Positions 1 through 6,291 of a stretch of 8,521 bases of DNA are shown here, piece by piece (the first letter of the stretch is position 1; every line of letters begins with the position of its first letter). Source of the DNA: Clostridia bacterium (GTDB taxonomy: Bacteria > Bacillota_A > Clostridia > Christensenellales > Aristaeellaceae). Both the position numbers and the translations under genes were made by a program. The notes under the pieces were generated by a model that saw only the letters and a program-made list of their open reading frames with translations, was not told where the DNA came from and did no database searches. The stretch spans positions 1 through 8,521 of the forward strand of contig JAFQIF010000144.1 of assembly GCA_017397695.1 (NCBI GenBank), written 5' to 3'.

Positions 1-1257
1 ACCGGCGGCTTCGACATCATCGGCTCCGGCCGCACCAAGCTGGAAACCGAAGAGCAGTTCGCCGTGGTCGCCGAGGTCTGCAAGAAGCACGGCATCACCG
101 CGGTCGTCATCATCGGCGGCGACGATTCCAACACCAATGCCGGCGTTCTGGCGGAGTACTTTGCTGCGCACAACACCGGCGTGCAGGTCATCGGCTGCCC
201 GAAGACCATCGATGGCGACCTGAAGAACGAGGACATCGAGTGCTCCTTCGGCTTTGACACCGCCACCAAGACCTACAGCGAGATCATCGGCAACATTCAG
301 CGCGACGCCAACTCTGCCAAGAAGTACTGGCACTTTGTCAAGGTCATGGGCCGCTCTGCTTCCCATGTCGCTCTGGAGTGCGCGCTGCAGACCCAGCCCA
401 ACATCTGCCTGATCGGCGAAGAGGTTGCGGCGAAGAAGATGTCCCTGGCGCAGATTGCCGACTACATCGCCGATTCCGTCGCTGCCCGCGCTGCGAAGGG
501 CAACAACTTCGGCGTCGCGATCATTCCGGAAGGCATTGTCGAGTTCGTTCCGGAGTTCTCCATGCTCATTAAGGAGATCAACGAGCTGCTCGCCGGCGAG
601 AAGACCGCGCAGTTCAACGCGCTGGAGACCTGGGCGGATAAGTATGCCTTCATCGAGAACGGCCTGTCCAAGGAGGCCATGGCTGTATTCGCTGTGCTGC
701 CGCAGAGCATTCAGCAGCAGCTGTTCCTGGAGCGCGACCCGCACGGCAACGTTCAGGTTTCCCTGATCGAGTCCGAGAAGCTGTTCTCCGAGATGGTCAA
801 GAACAACCTGGCTGCCCGCAAGGCTGCCGGCACCTACAAGGGCAAGTTCTCTGCGCTGCATCACTTCCTGGGCTATGAAGGCCGCTGCGCTTTCCCGTCC
901 AACTTCGATGCGGACTACTGCTACTCCCTGGGCTATAACGCCTGCATGCTCATCCAGTATGGCTGCAACGGCTACCTGTCCAAGGTGTCCAACCTGTCCA
1001 AGCCGGCCGAGGAGTGGGTTGCCGGCGGCATGCCCATCACCAAGATGATGAACATCGAGCGCCGCAACGGCGAGGACAAGCCGGTTATCCGCAAGGCGCT
1101 CGTCGAGCTGGATGGCAAGCCCTTCCAGTACTTCGCCGCGCATCGCGACGAGTGGGCCGTTGAGACCTGCTTCGTCTATCCGGGTGCGATCCAGTACTTC
1201 GGACCGTCCGAGGTCTGCGACCTGACCACCAGGACCCTCGCCCTGGAAAAGGCCTGA
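1..1257 (+). CDS. pfp: Diphosphate--fructose-6-phosphate 1-phosphotransferase (PPi-PFK), 5' end missing
   Basis: This enzyme phosphorylates fructose 6-phosphate to fructose 1,6-bisphosphate using diphosphate instead of ATP; the reaction is reversible and cytoplasmic. The reading frame is open from base 1, so the start lies outside the window and 418 C-terminal residues are visible. Visible residues 38-46 read GGDDSNTNA; the second Asp, where ATP enzymes have Gly (GGDGS), is the known mark of diphosphate use. PKTIDGDL (67-74) replaces the PGTIDND of ATP enzymes and carries the catalytic Asp and the diphosphate-binding Lys. MGR (116-118) and IPEG (about 175-178) contact fructose 6-phosphate. 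The length and the long C-terminal part fit the roughly 550-residue long type shared with plants and spirochaetes, so roughly 130 residues are probably missing. The gene is convergent with the esterase operon and ends 23 bases before a strong hairpin. The family call is firm. Confidence 0.95.
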   Translation, partial: TGGFDIIGSGRTKLETEEQFAVVAEVCKKHGITAVVIIGGDDSNTNAGVLAEYFAAHNTGVQVIGCPKTIDGDLKNEDIECSFGFDTATKTYSEIIGNIQRDANSAKKYWHFVKVMGRSASHVALECALQTQPNICLIGEEVAAKKMSLAQIADYIADSVAARAAKGNNFGVAIIPEGIVEFVPEFSMLIKEINELLAGEKTAQFNALETWADKYAFIENGLSKEAMAVFAVLPQSIQQQLFLERDPHGNVQVSLIESEKLFSEMVKNNLAARKAAGTYKGKFSALHHFLGYEGRCAFPSNFDADYCYSLGYNACMLIQYGCNGYLSKVSNLSKPAEEWVAGGMPITKMMNIERRNGEDKPVIRKALVELDGKPFQYFAAHRDEWAVETCFVYPGAIQYFGPSEVCDLTTRTLALEKA

Positions 1258-1280
1258 TCTGAATAAAACCATATAAAACC

Positions 1281-1328
1281 AACAGGAGCGAACATGACAT
1301 GTTCGCTCCTGTTTTCATTGATTTTTTT
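1281..1328 (+). terminator. Rho-independent terminator after pfp, probably bidirectional
   Basis: Bases 1281-1295 and 1299-1313 form a perfect 15-bp stem (arm AACAGGAGCGAACAT) around the 3-base loop GAC, followed by TTTTC and then a run of seven T. It starts 23 bases after the pfp stop codon. Read on the minus strand, the same hairpin lies 36 bases past the last esterase gene and is followed by GGTTTTATATGGTTTT, so it can also end the convergent transcript, less ideally. Confidence 0.9.
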
Positions 1329-1349
1329 CTGTTTGATGCTTTTTTCTGT

Positions 1350-2132
1350 TTATGCTTCTTTCAGGAAGGCAAAGCAGTCTTCCAGCTGTCCGTCCCAATA
1401 GGGAAGATCGTGTACGCCGTCGCTTTCGATATAGGTCAGAGGTACATTCTGATCCCTGAGATAATCTCTGAAACTCGCGCAGGCATCGTACACCAGCGAA
1501 TCCTGAACACCGCAGCACATAAACATTTTCGGAATCTCAATACCTGCCGCCTTCATATCGGCAATCGCCTTGCGCGGATTCATATACGAATTCCTGTAAC
1601 CCGCTTCGCCGCCGAGCAGGCTGTCAAAAATGGAGCCGGGCACAGCGCCGTCTTTTCCATCGTTTCCGGAGGCGAAAAGCTTATCTGCATCGATCGAGGG
1701 CGAGAGCATCATGATCCTTGAAAACGTCTCGTGACCATGCAGGCCATGCACGGCAGCGCCGTAACCGCCCATGGAAATGCCGCCGATAAACGTTTCCTCT
1801 TTCTGATGAGAGAGCTGCGGGAAGAGCTTTCTGGTGATCTGCACCAATTCTTCCTCCACAAAGCGGCCGTGCAGCGTCGCGCGTTCAGGGTGATCGGAAT
1901 AGAAGGAGTTTTCGCCATCGGGCACGACGATCGCAACCCCATACTTGGCGCTCATCATGCGCATCGGCAGGAACATAATGATCTCTTCGGCATTGACCGT
2001 ATAACCCGGAAGAAAATACAGTGTCGGAAACGGCGTCTTCGTATCGGGATAGCCGTCATGGAAAGGCAGGAACACATGCACGTCTGTCGCACGCATGAGC
2101 ATTTGGGACTTAACCGTCGCACGGATATACAT
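1350..2132 (-). CDS. Alpha/beta-hydrolase esterase (esterase D / tributyrin esterase type), downstream paralogue
   Basis: This is a predicted cytoplasmic serine esterase of the putative esterase family (PF00756: S-formylglutathione hydrolase, EstA-like tributyrin esterase and acetyl esterases). It has 260 residues and no signal peptide. LYFLPGY (38-44) lies where the family has its oxyanion loop, DGENSFY is at 72-78, and the nucleophile is Ser120 in GGISMGGYGA. The other triad members are probably Asp211 (GVQDSLV) and His241 (DGVHDLPYWDG). It is the last gene of a minus-strand operon and starts 3 bases after the stop of its paralogue, with its GGAGG ribosome binding site inside the final codons of that gene, so translation is probably coupled. 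It shares all the motifs above with its neighbour, which points to an old tandem duplication. The hydrolase class is well supported; the substrate cannot be told from sequence. Confidence 0.9.
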   Translation of the reverse strand: MYIRATVKSQMLMRATDVHVFLPFHDGYPDTKTPFPTLYFLPGYTVNAEEIIMFLPMRMMSAKYGVAIVVPDGENSFYSDHPERATLHGRFVEEELVQITRKLFPQLSHQKEETFIGGISMGGYGAAVHGLHGHETFSRIMMLSPSIDADKLFASGNDGKDGAVPGSIFDSLLGGEAGYRNSYMNPRKAIADMKAAGIEIPKMFMCCGVQDSLVYDACASFRDYLRDQNVPLTYIESDGVHDLPYWDGQLEDCFAFLKEA

Positions 2133-2135
2133 ATG

Positions 2136-2918
2136 TTACTTCCCTCCTTTTCCTGTAAGGAACTCGCAAAGCGGCGTCAGCGCCTGCTTCCAGAATGTAT
2201 GATCATGCAGGCCATCCATCTCAAAGTAGGTAATCGGATGATCCAGCTTGTCCATGGCTTCCCGATATCGTCTGCTCGGAGCGATCGACAGTTCATCCCG
2301 GCTGCCGCAGCCCAGAAAAATCTCCGGCAGCTTTCCCTCTGCAATGGCCCTTCGGCTGGCAAAAAGATAGTCCTTATAGGTATCCTCAAAGGAGGCCTCC
2401 GCACCAACCGTAGCCACCAGCTCACTCAGCGGAATCGGACACAGCTCGGGATTCTCACGCTGACGCCTATGCATCTCCAGCGCCGGAGAGAGCATGGCGA
2501 TCTTACCAAATGTATCCGCATAGCGCAGACCGTTGATCAGTGCACCGTAGCCGCCCATGGAGATACCGCCGATGAAGGTATCTTCCCTTCTTGACGAAAG
2601 CGGAAGCAGCGCACGCGTCGCTTCCACAATTTCCTGTCCGACGTACTGGCTGAACTTCGCGCCGCGCTGCTCGTCGTCCAGATAGAATGAATTCTCACCG
2701 TCGACGAGGATGATCGCAATGCCATACAGCGCAGCGTACAACGCAAAGTTCGTAAACTGTGCCGTCTCCAGGCCGCCGCCGGAATAGCCCGGCAGAAAAT
2801 ACAGCGTACGATACGGCGGCTGACAATCATTCCAGCCATTGTAATCCGGCAGAAAAGCCACCAGATGTACACTCCTGGACAGACAATCAGACCTGAAATT
2901 GATATGCAGACTGGCCAT
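2136..2918 (-). CDS. Alpha/beta-hydrolase esterase (esterase D / tributyrin esterase type), upstream paralogue
   Basis: This is a second esterase of the same family, also 260 residues and without a signal peptide. Visible landmarks are LYFLPGY (39-45), DGENSFY (73-79), the nucleophile Ser120 in GGISMGGYGA, and probable triad partners Asp208 (GSRDELS) and His238 (DGLHDHTFW). The frame extends upstream to a GTG at 2939, but the ATG at 2918 has a textbook AAGGAGG 5 bases before it and puts the nucleophile at residue 120, exactly as in the downstream paralogue, so 2918 is chosen. The last codons (KGGK, then TAA) carry the ribosome binding site of the next gene. It follows the metallo-hydrolase gene after an 83-base gap with no clear promoter or terminator. 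Middle regions differ from the paralogue (for example around residues 145-185, the lid area), so the two probably prefer different esters. The substrate is unknown. Confidence 0.9.
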   Translation of the reverse strand: MASLHINFRSDCLSRSVHLVAFLPDYNGWNDCQPPYRTLYFLPGYSGGGLETAQFTNFALYAALYGIAIILVDGENSFYLDDEQRGAKFSQYVGQEIVEATRALLPLSSRREDTFIGGISMGGYGALINGLRYADTFGKIAMLSPALEMHRRQRENPELCPIPLSELVATVGAEASFEDTYKDYLFASRRAIAEGKLPEIFLGCGSRDELSIAPSRRYREAMDKLDHPITYFEMDGLHDHTFWKQALTPLCEFLTGKGGK

Positions 2919-2923
2919 TTCGT

Positions 2924-2930
2924 CCTCCTT
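2924..2930 (-). promoter_or_regulatory. Ribosome binding site that fixes the start of the upstream esterase
   Basis: The minus strand reads AAGGAGG, then ACGAA, then ATG at 2918. The site is an almost full complement of the 16S rRNA tail. It rules out the in-frame GTG at 2939, which lies upstream of it and has no comparable site. Confidence 0.85.
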
Positions 2931-3001
2931 TTTCCACACATTCCAGCGTGTGGCATTTTGCTTTCTGTCGTTGCCCGGGCTAAGCGCCAGACGTTCCTGC
3001 C

Positions 3002-3784
3002 TTATTTCACCTGTTCATTACAGTACACAATTCCGGCGCGGCCCATGTATGCTCTTCTCGCCTCGCCGTTCGGTGCAAAAATCTCGTGCGTCTTTTCCCC
3101 CTGCATCTGCCCGGCAAGCAGCGCATCGCACAGGACAACCATGTCTGCAACCAGAGCGCGGCAGAGCGTATTGGGCGGCATGCCCTCGCCCCTGTCAGCC
3201 TGATGATAATGGCCGCCATACCATGTATAATCCGCCCATGGCGCACTCTTTTCAAGAAAGGCATGCAGCGAATCACGATAAGCAGAAAGGCTGTACGCCA
3301 GCGGCACACTCATGAGCACGATATCTCCGCTGCCCACAGCGTCACCGCTGAAGATACATCGCTGCGCTTCATCGACAAACACTGCCGAGCCAGGCGTGTG
3401 TCCTTTCAGCGCGCAGGCGATGAGCGACTCCCCGCCAAGATCAAACACATGTCCGTCGGCAAAAGTTCGCAGCGTTTTCCGCTCAAGCGTCTTCACACCC
3501 ATCACAGCAAATGCCTCTTCAAATACGGGCAGTGCCTTCGCATCATCCTCATGCAGCCAGACCTCATCAAATTCCGCAGCCGAACCATAGTGATCCGGAT
3601 GCGCATGCGTGAGCAGCAGAATCACAGGCAAATCCGTAACTGCTCGAATCAGCGGCATGACGGGCTTTCCCGCGCCGCCACAATCGATCATCACCGCCCG
3701 CTTTTTGCCTACGACCAGATAGGATGTCGCGTTCGTTTCGTCATGATAGCGCCAGATAGAATCTGTAAGCCGTGTCATCATCAT
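3002..3784 (-). CDS. Metallo-beta-lactamase-fold hydrolase (glyoxalase II-like), first gene of the hydrolase operon
   Basis: This is a predicted cytoplasmic zinc-dependent hydrolase of the metallo-beta-lactamase superfamily, with 260 residues and no signal peptide. Metal ligands appear in the usual order: THAHPDH (His60, His62, Asp64, His65), His129 in GHTPGS, Asp148 in SGDAVG, and a C-terminal His in GGHYH (192 or 194). This set matches the two-zinc glyoxalase II and thioesterase-like branch. Three ATGs in a row occur at 3784, 3781 and 3778 behind GGAGG. The first (5-base spacing) is used here, and the second (8-base spacing) is equally possible. An ATG at 3826 would extend the frame by 14 codons, but it lies only about 5 bases from the predicted transcription start and has no binding site. 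The gene leads an operon with two esterases, so a role in hydrolysing esters or thioesters is plausible. The substrate is unknown. Confidence 0.88.
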   Translation of the reverse strand: MMMTRLTDSIWRYHDETNATSYLVVGKKRAVMIDCGGAGKPVMPLIRAVTDLPVILLLTHAHPDHYGSAAEFDEVWLHEDDAKALPVFEEAFAVMGVKTLERKTLRTFADGHVFDLGGESLIACALKGHTPGSAVFVDEAQRCIFSGDAVGSGDIVLMSVPLAYSLSAYRDSLHAFLEKSAPWADYTWYGGHYHQADRGEGMPPNTLCRALVADMVVLCDALLAGQMQGEKTHEIFAPNGEARRAYMGRAGIVYCNEQVK

Positions 3785-3788
3785 GGAG

Positions 3789-3795
3789 ACCTCCC
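3789..3795 (-). promoter_or_regulatory. Ribosome binding site of the metallo-hydrolase gene
   Basis: The minus strand reads GGGAGGT, then CTCC, then three consecutive ATG codons. Together with the promoter at 3838-3866 it places translation at 3784 or 3781 and argues against the upstream ATG at 3826. Confidence 0.8.
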
Positions 3796-3837
3796 GAAAA
3801 ACACTCTGCAGAAAACCGTTTGACATATCTGTTTCAG

Positions 3838-3866
3838 ATTATAGCATCCAGCAAATTGATCGTCAA
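3838..3866 (-). promoter_or_regulatory. Sigma-A/sigma-70 promoter of the hydrolase operon
   Basis: Read on the minus strand: -35 box TTGACG (3861-3866), an exact 17-base spacer, and -10 box TATAAT (3838-3843) preceded by TGC, which makes an extended -10. Eleven of twelve consensus bases match. Transcription should begin near 3831, giving a leader of about 47 bases before the metallo-hydrolase ATG. Confidence 0.88.
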
Positions 3867-3869
3867 TTT
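3853..3869. promoter_or_regulatory. Putative operator: 17-bp inverted repeat over the -35 box
   Basis: AAATTGA and TCAATTT form a perfect 7-bp inverted repeat around a 3-base centre. The repeat contains the whole -35 hexamer and part of the spacer, so a dimeric repressor (for example of the TetR, MarR or GntR type) bound here would block RNA polymerase. A second, shorter inverted repeat, ATCTG-TTT-CAGAT, lies at 3827-3839 over the transcription start. No regulator gene is present in the window, so the binding protein is unknown. Confidence 0.55.
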
Positions 3870-3870
3870 C

Positions 3871-3958
3871 GTTTACATTCTGAAATGAATTCCGACAATG
3901 AACGATTTCCATGCCGGAAAGCCTTGAAATTACCCGCAGCATGTTTACATCCTGCGAA
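3871..3958. repeat. Two copies of a 12-base motif, GTTTACATYCTG
   Basis: GTTTACATTCTG occurs at 3871-3882 and GTTTACATCCTG at 3943-3954, in the same orientation 72 bases apart. On the minus strand each reads CAGRATGTAAAC. The copy at 3871 abuts the promoter and is followed by G (ATGTAAACG), which resembles the left half of a catabolite-responsive element but lacks a matching right half. Function is unknown. Confidence 0.4.
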
Positions 3959-3963
3959 GCGTG

Positions 3964-4064
3964 ATGTGACACGAAATGTGACACGGCAAGCGGTCAAAAA
4001 AGTGAGACAGCACAAAGGCTAAACGCACGTTATTTTATCAGTCATGTGACACGATATGTGAAAA
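3964..4064. repeat. Two copies of an 18-base element, ATGTGACACGAWATGTGA
   Basis: Copies lie at 3964-3981 and 4044-4061, exactly 80 bases apart and identical except for one A/T position. Each is itself a pair of ATGTGA units 12 bases apart, so four half-sites occur in about 100 bases. Related single motifs (GTGAGACA at 4002, TGTGATACA at 4180) are close by. The copies lie roughly 130 and 215 bases upstream of the hydrolase-operon transcription start. They look like binding sites for a regulator that recognises direct repeats, but this is inference. Confidence 0.5.
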
Positions 4065-4095
4065 AAACAAGAAAAGCCGCCTCAGGCAAGGCGGC
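4061..4095 (-). terminator. Second of two terminators behind the alpha-galactosidase operon
   Basis: Bases 4076-4082 (GCCGCCT) and 4089-4095 (AGGCGGC) form a 7-bp GC-rich stem with a 6-base loop. On the minus strand it is followed by TTTTCTTGTTTTTTT, a long U-tract. On the plus strand the following bases are AAAAGCG, so it works for minus-strand transcripts. Confidence 0.85.
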
Positions 4096-4122
4096 AAAAG
4101 CGTAGTTTTATCTATTTTTCAC

Positions 4123-4160
4123 AAAAAAAGAACTCACCAAGCATTTCTACTTGGTGAGTT
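4123..4160 (-). terminator. First terminator behind the alpha-galactosidase operon
   Basis: Bases 4131-4141 (AACTCACCAAG) and 4150-4160 form a perfect 11-bp stem with an 8-base loop. On the minus strand the stem is followed by CTTTTTTTG. It lies about 90 bases after the alpha-galactosidase stop codon. Confidence 0.88.
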
Positions 4161-4251
4161 TGTGGCTAAAGAGGTAAATTGTGATACAAGGGACGGATAG
4201 GATATTAAGTGAGTGCATGAGGTACAAACGCGTTCTTCCATCTCTGGCAGA

Positions 4252-6285
4252 TTACCAAAGGCGCAGCAATCTGGCGCACACACCATTAAGGCTAATCGTC
4301 AGCATCTCGTTTTCCACGTCAATGCACGGCGCTGCAGCCTTCGGATAAATCACTTCGGCATGCTTATAGCCTGGCATCGGAATAGAAATGCTTTCTTCAC
4401 CCGCAGTCGTATGCCATACAGCCATATATGCTTCACCTTCACAGCGAATGCCCACGCACAGGAACGGATCACCAAATGCACCCAGACCGATCGGCCAGAA
4501 CGGCAAACCGTCTTTGAGCTTATCGACAATCTCCATGTGCGTTGCAATACCCTCGCGCACCAGTTCCAGCCTCGGCTTGGAGATCTCCGCCAGGTGGCCG
4601 CTCTGATGGATACGCAGCAACATGGCATTCACCATGTTGAAGATGACCTCTTCCTCGTCGCCATCACGCAGCGGATAGCTCCAGATGGCCGCTTGCTCCG
4701 GCGTGCATGCAGTCATGCAGTTGCAGGCGATACAGCCCATCTTGATGTAGTCTGTCTGGTCGGTCACGCTCTGGATGGAGTGGCGGCTCAGATGCGAATA
4801 CTCCATACGCATGCCGCCGGAGGAGCAATTTTCAATCACCAGATCCGGATAGCGCACAAACACGTCGTCGATCCACTTGAGATACGCGCGCGTATGCTCC
4901 AGCAGGCCCGTGCCCGCCGTGTCCGTATTCAGCTGCGTGCCCACACCGGCGTTGATGTTGTAGTCCATCTTGATATAGCCCACGCCGTATTCCTTCACCA
5001 GCCGGTCCACAACCTCATTGGCATGCGCGACAACGGCAGGATTGCGGAAGTCCAGCTGATAGCGGCTGTGGTCGATCACACGGCGTCCTTCGATCTGGAA
5101 GAACCAGTCATCCGGCACTTCCTTCGCCATGGGACACTCAATACCCATGACCTCGATCTCCAGCCACAGACCCGGGATCATACCCTTTGCACGGATATAA
5201 TCGAGCACCTCTTTGATGCCGCCGGGGAAGCGTCCCTTCGCCGGAAGCCAGCGGCCCACGCCATCCCACCAGGGGCCCTCGTCGTACCAGCCGCAGTCGA
5301 TGCAGTAATACCGGCATCCTGCCTCGGCAGCAGCATCGATGAGCGGGAATTCCTTCTCCGTCGTCGGATCACCCCACAGGCAGTTCATATAATCATTGAA
5401 GATGACGCTGGGATGCTCGTTGTCCGCATTGGGTCTGCGAATGCGGCGGCGGTATGTCGTCATCTCGCAGACGCTCTGTTCAAAACCACGGCCAAACGTC
5501 AACGCACAGGGCACGGAAACAAACGTCTCACCCGGATTCAGACGCTTGAGGAACTGATGCTCCTGCCAGCTTGGGCCGCTCAGACGCAGATAGAGCTGAT
5601 TCTTGAGATCACTGACCTCCCAGCACCAGCTGCCGGACGTCTCGATCTGCCAGAGCATCGCGCCGTCCGCCTGCAAAAACGCACCCATGGGCAGATGCTC
5701 GCTGCATGCCCAGGTGCCGGTGGAGCTGAGCGCAATGCGCTTCATGGAGAAGCTGTTCACCACATCATAGCCCAGCTCATGCAGCGTGTTCGTTTTCCAC
5801 TGACACTCCCCATACCATGTATTGTGCGGGATCGCCATGGAATACTGACCCTTGCTGCCGCCCTCATCATGACCGATACCCGTGAGCGCAAAGGAGGAGA
5901 TATATTCCAGCGGGAAGCGGACATTTCCGATATTGGTCACTTCGCTCCAGGCGCGCAGCACCCTCACGCCGTCATAGAATTGCCAGTAGGTTTTTACCTC
6001 GATCTCGTCCGTCGCCTGCACAATTTCAAACAGATCGCCCTGCTCGTTTCGCGTCAGGCTGTGGCCGACATAGCGAAGATCGCTGCCCGGCGCGCAGAGC
6101 GTGTGCTTGCTGGCGTGGTGGTCGTTATGGTTATAGCCGGAGCCCTGAAGTTCAACCAAGGGGTACCATTTGGCGATCTCTCCGCGTGGCCGCTCTGCTG
6201 TAGAGCAGTTATGCAGGGCGACAAAGCCGTTTTCGCAAACCTCAATATCGACATAGATGCCGTTTCTTTCAAATTGGATATCCAT
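4252..6285 (-). CDS. Alpha-galactosidase, glycoside hydrolase family 36
   Basis: The enzyme is predicted to release terminal alpha-linked galactose from imported sugars such as melibiose or raffinose in the cytoplasm; it has 677 residues and no signal peptide. The N-terminal beta-sandwich covers about 1-290, followed by the TIM barrel and a small C-terminal beta domain from about 605. The expected nucleophile is Asp441 in YIKMDYN and the expected acid/base Asp509 in SVTDQTD. IENCSSGG (484-491) is the usual family signature. Two changes stand out: the sugar-pocket motif, normally DDGW, is DCGW here (Asp330, Cys331), and Trp of the usual KWD is Met440. The gene starts 6 bases after the second permease, with AAAGGA inside the permease's last codons, and ends the operon before two terminators. 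Alpha-N-acetylgalactosaminidase or another GH36 activity cannot be excluded. Confidence 0.9.
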   Translation of the reverse strand: MDIQFERNGIYVDIEVCENGFVALHNCSTAERPRGEIAKWYPLVELQGSGYNHNDHHASKHTLCAPGSDLRYVGHSLTRNEQGDLFEIVQATDEIEVKTYWQFYDGVRVLRAWSEVTNIGNVRFPLEYISSFALTGIGHDEGGSKGQYSMAIPHNTWYGECQWKTNTLHELGYDVVNSFSMKRIALSSTGTWACSEHLPMGAFLQADGAMLWQIETSGSWCWEVSDLKNQLYLRLSGPSWQEHQFLKRLNPGETFVSVPCALTFGRGFEQSVCEMTTYRRRIRRPNADNEHPSVIFNDYMNCLWGDPTTEKEFPLIDAAAEAGCRYYCIDCGWYDEGPWWDGVGRWLPAKGRFPGGIKEVLDYIRAKGMIPGLWLEIEVMGIECPMAKEVPDDWFFQIEGRRVIDHSRYQLDFRNPAVVAHANEVVDRLVKEYGVGYIKMDYNINAGVGTQLNTDTAGTGLLEHTRAYLKWIDDVFVRYPDLVIENCSSGGMRMEYSHLSRHSIQSVTDQTDYIKMGCIACNCMTACTPEQAAIWSYPLRDGDEEEVIFNMVNAMLLRIHQSGHLAEISKPRLELVREGIATHMEIVDKLKDGLPFWPIGLGAFGDPFLCVGIRCEGEAYMAVWHTTAGEESISIPMPGYKHAEVIYPKAAAPCIDVENEMLTISLNGVCARLLRLW

Positions 6286-6291
6286 AATCCA

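Larger units (their letters stand above)
3867..4251. other. Gene-free region between the two minus-strand operons
   Basis: No convincing gene was found on either strand. The region holds, from the alpha-galactosidase side, about 90 bases of 3' untranslated sequence, two consecutive minus-strand terminators, two copies of an 18-base direct-repeat element and two copies of GTTTACATYCTG, and then reaches the hydrolase-operon promoter. It is clearly more AT-rich than the flanking genes, as expected of regulatory DNA. Confidence 0.8.

Noticed and set aside
1731..2594. Open frame of 287 codons on the plus strand across both esterases
   Set aside because: It is antisense and in codon register with the two esterase genes, is His- and Arg-rich, has no ribosome binding site and spans a gene boundary; it is a by-product of codon bias.
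2934..2953. Hairpin CCACAC / GTGTGG between metallo-hydrolase and esterase genes
   Set aside because: Only 6 bp with an 8-base loop and no U-tract; the frequency of such stems by chance is high. It lies just before the esterase ribosome binding site, but nothing more can be supported.
3086..3823. Open frame of 245 codons antisense to the metallo-hydrolase gene
   Set aside because: The opposite strand encodes all zinc-ligand motifs of a complete metallo-beta-lactamase-fold protein with promoter and ribosome binding site; this frame has none of these.
3785..3826. N-terminal extension of the metallo-hydrolase from the ATG at 3826
   Set aside because: The predicted transcription start is near 3831, leaving about 5 bases of leader and no binding site; the ATG cluster at 3784-3776 has GGGAGG at a proper distance.
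3783..4022. Small plus-strand frame of 79 codons in the gene-free region
   Set aside because: No ribosome binding site, begins inside the metallo-hydrolase start region, and runs through promoter, operator-like and repeat elements, which better explain the DNA.
4199..4227. Possible weak minus-strand promoter (TTGTAC-N17-TATCCT) that could make a short RNA ending at the first terminator
   Set aside because: Only three of six and four of six consensus bases match, and the terminator is already explained as the end of the alpha-galactosidase operon.
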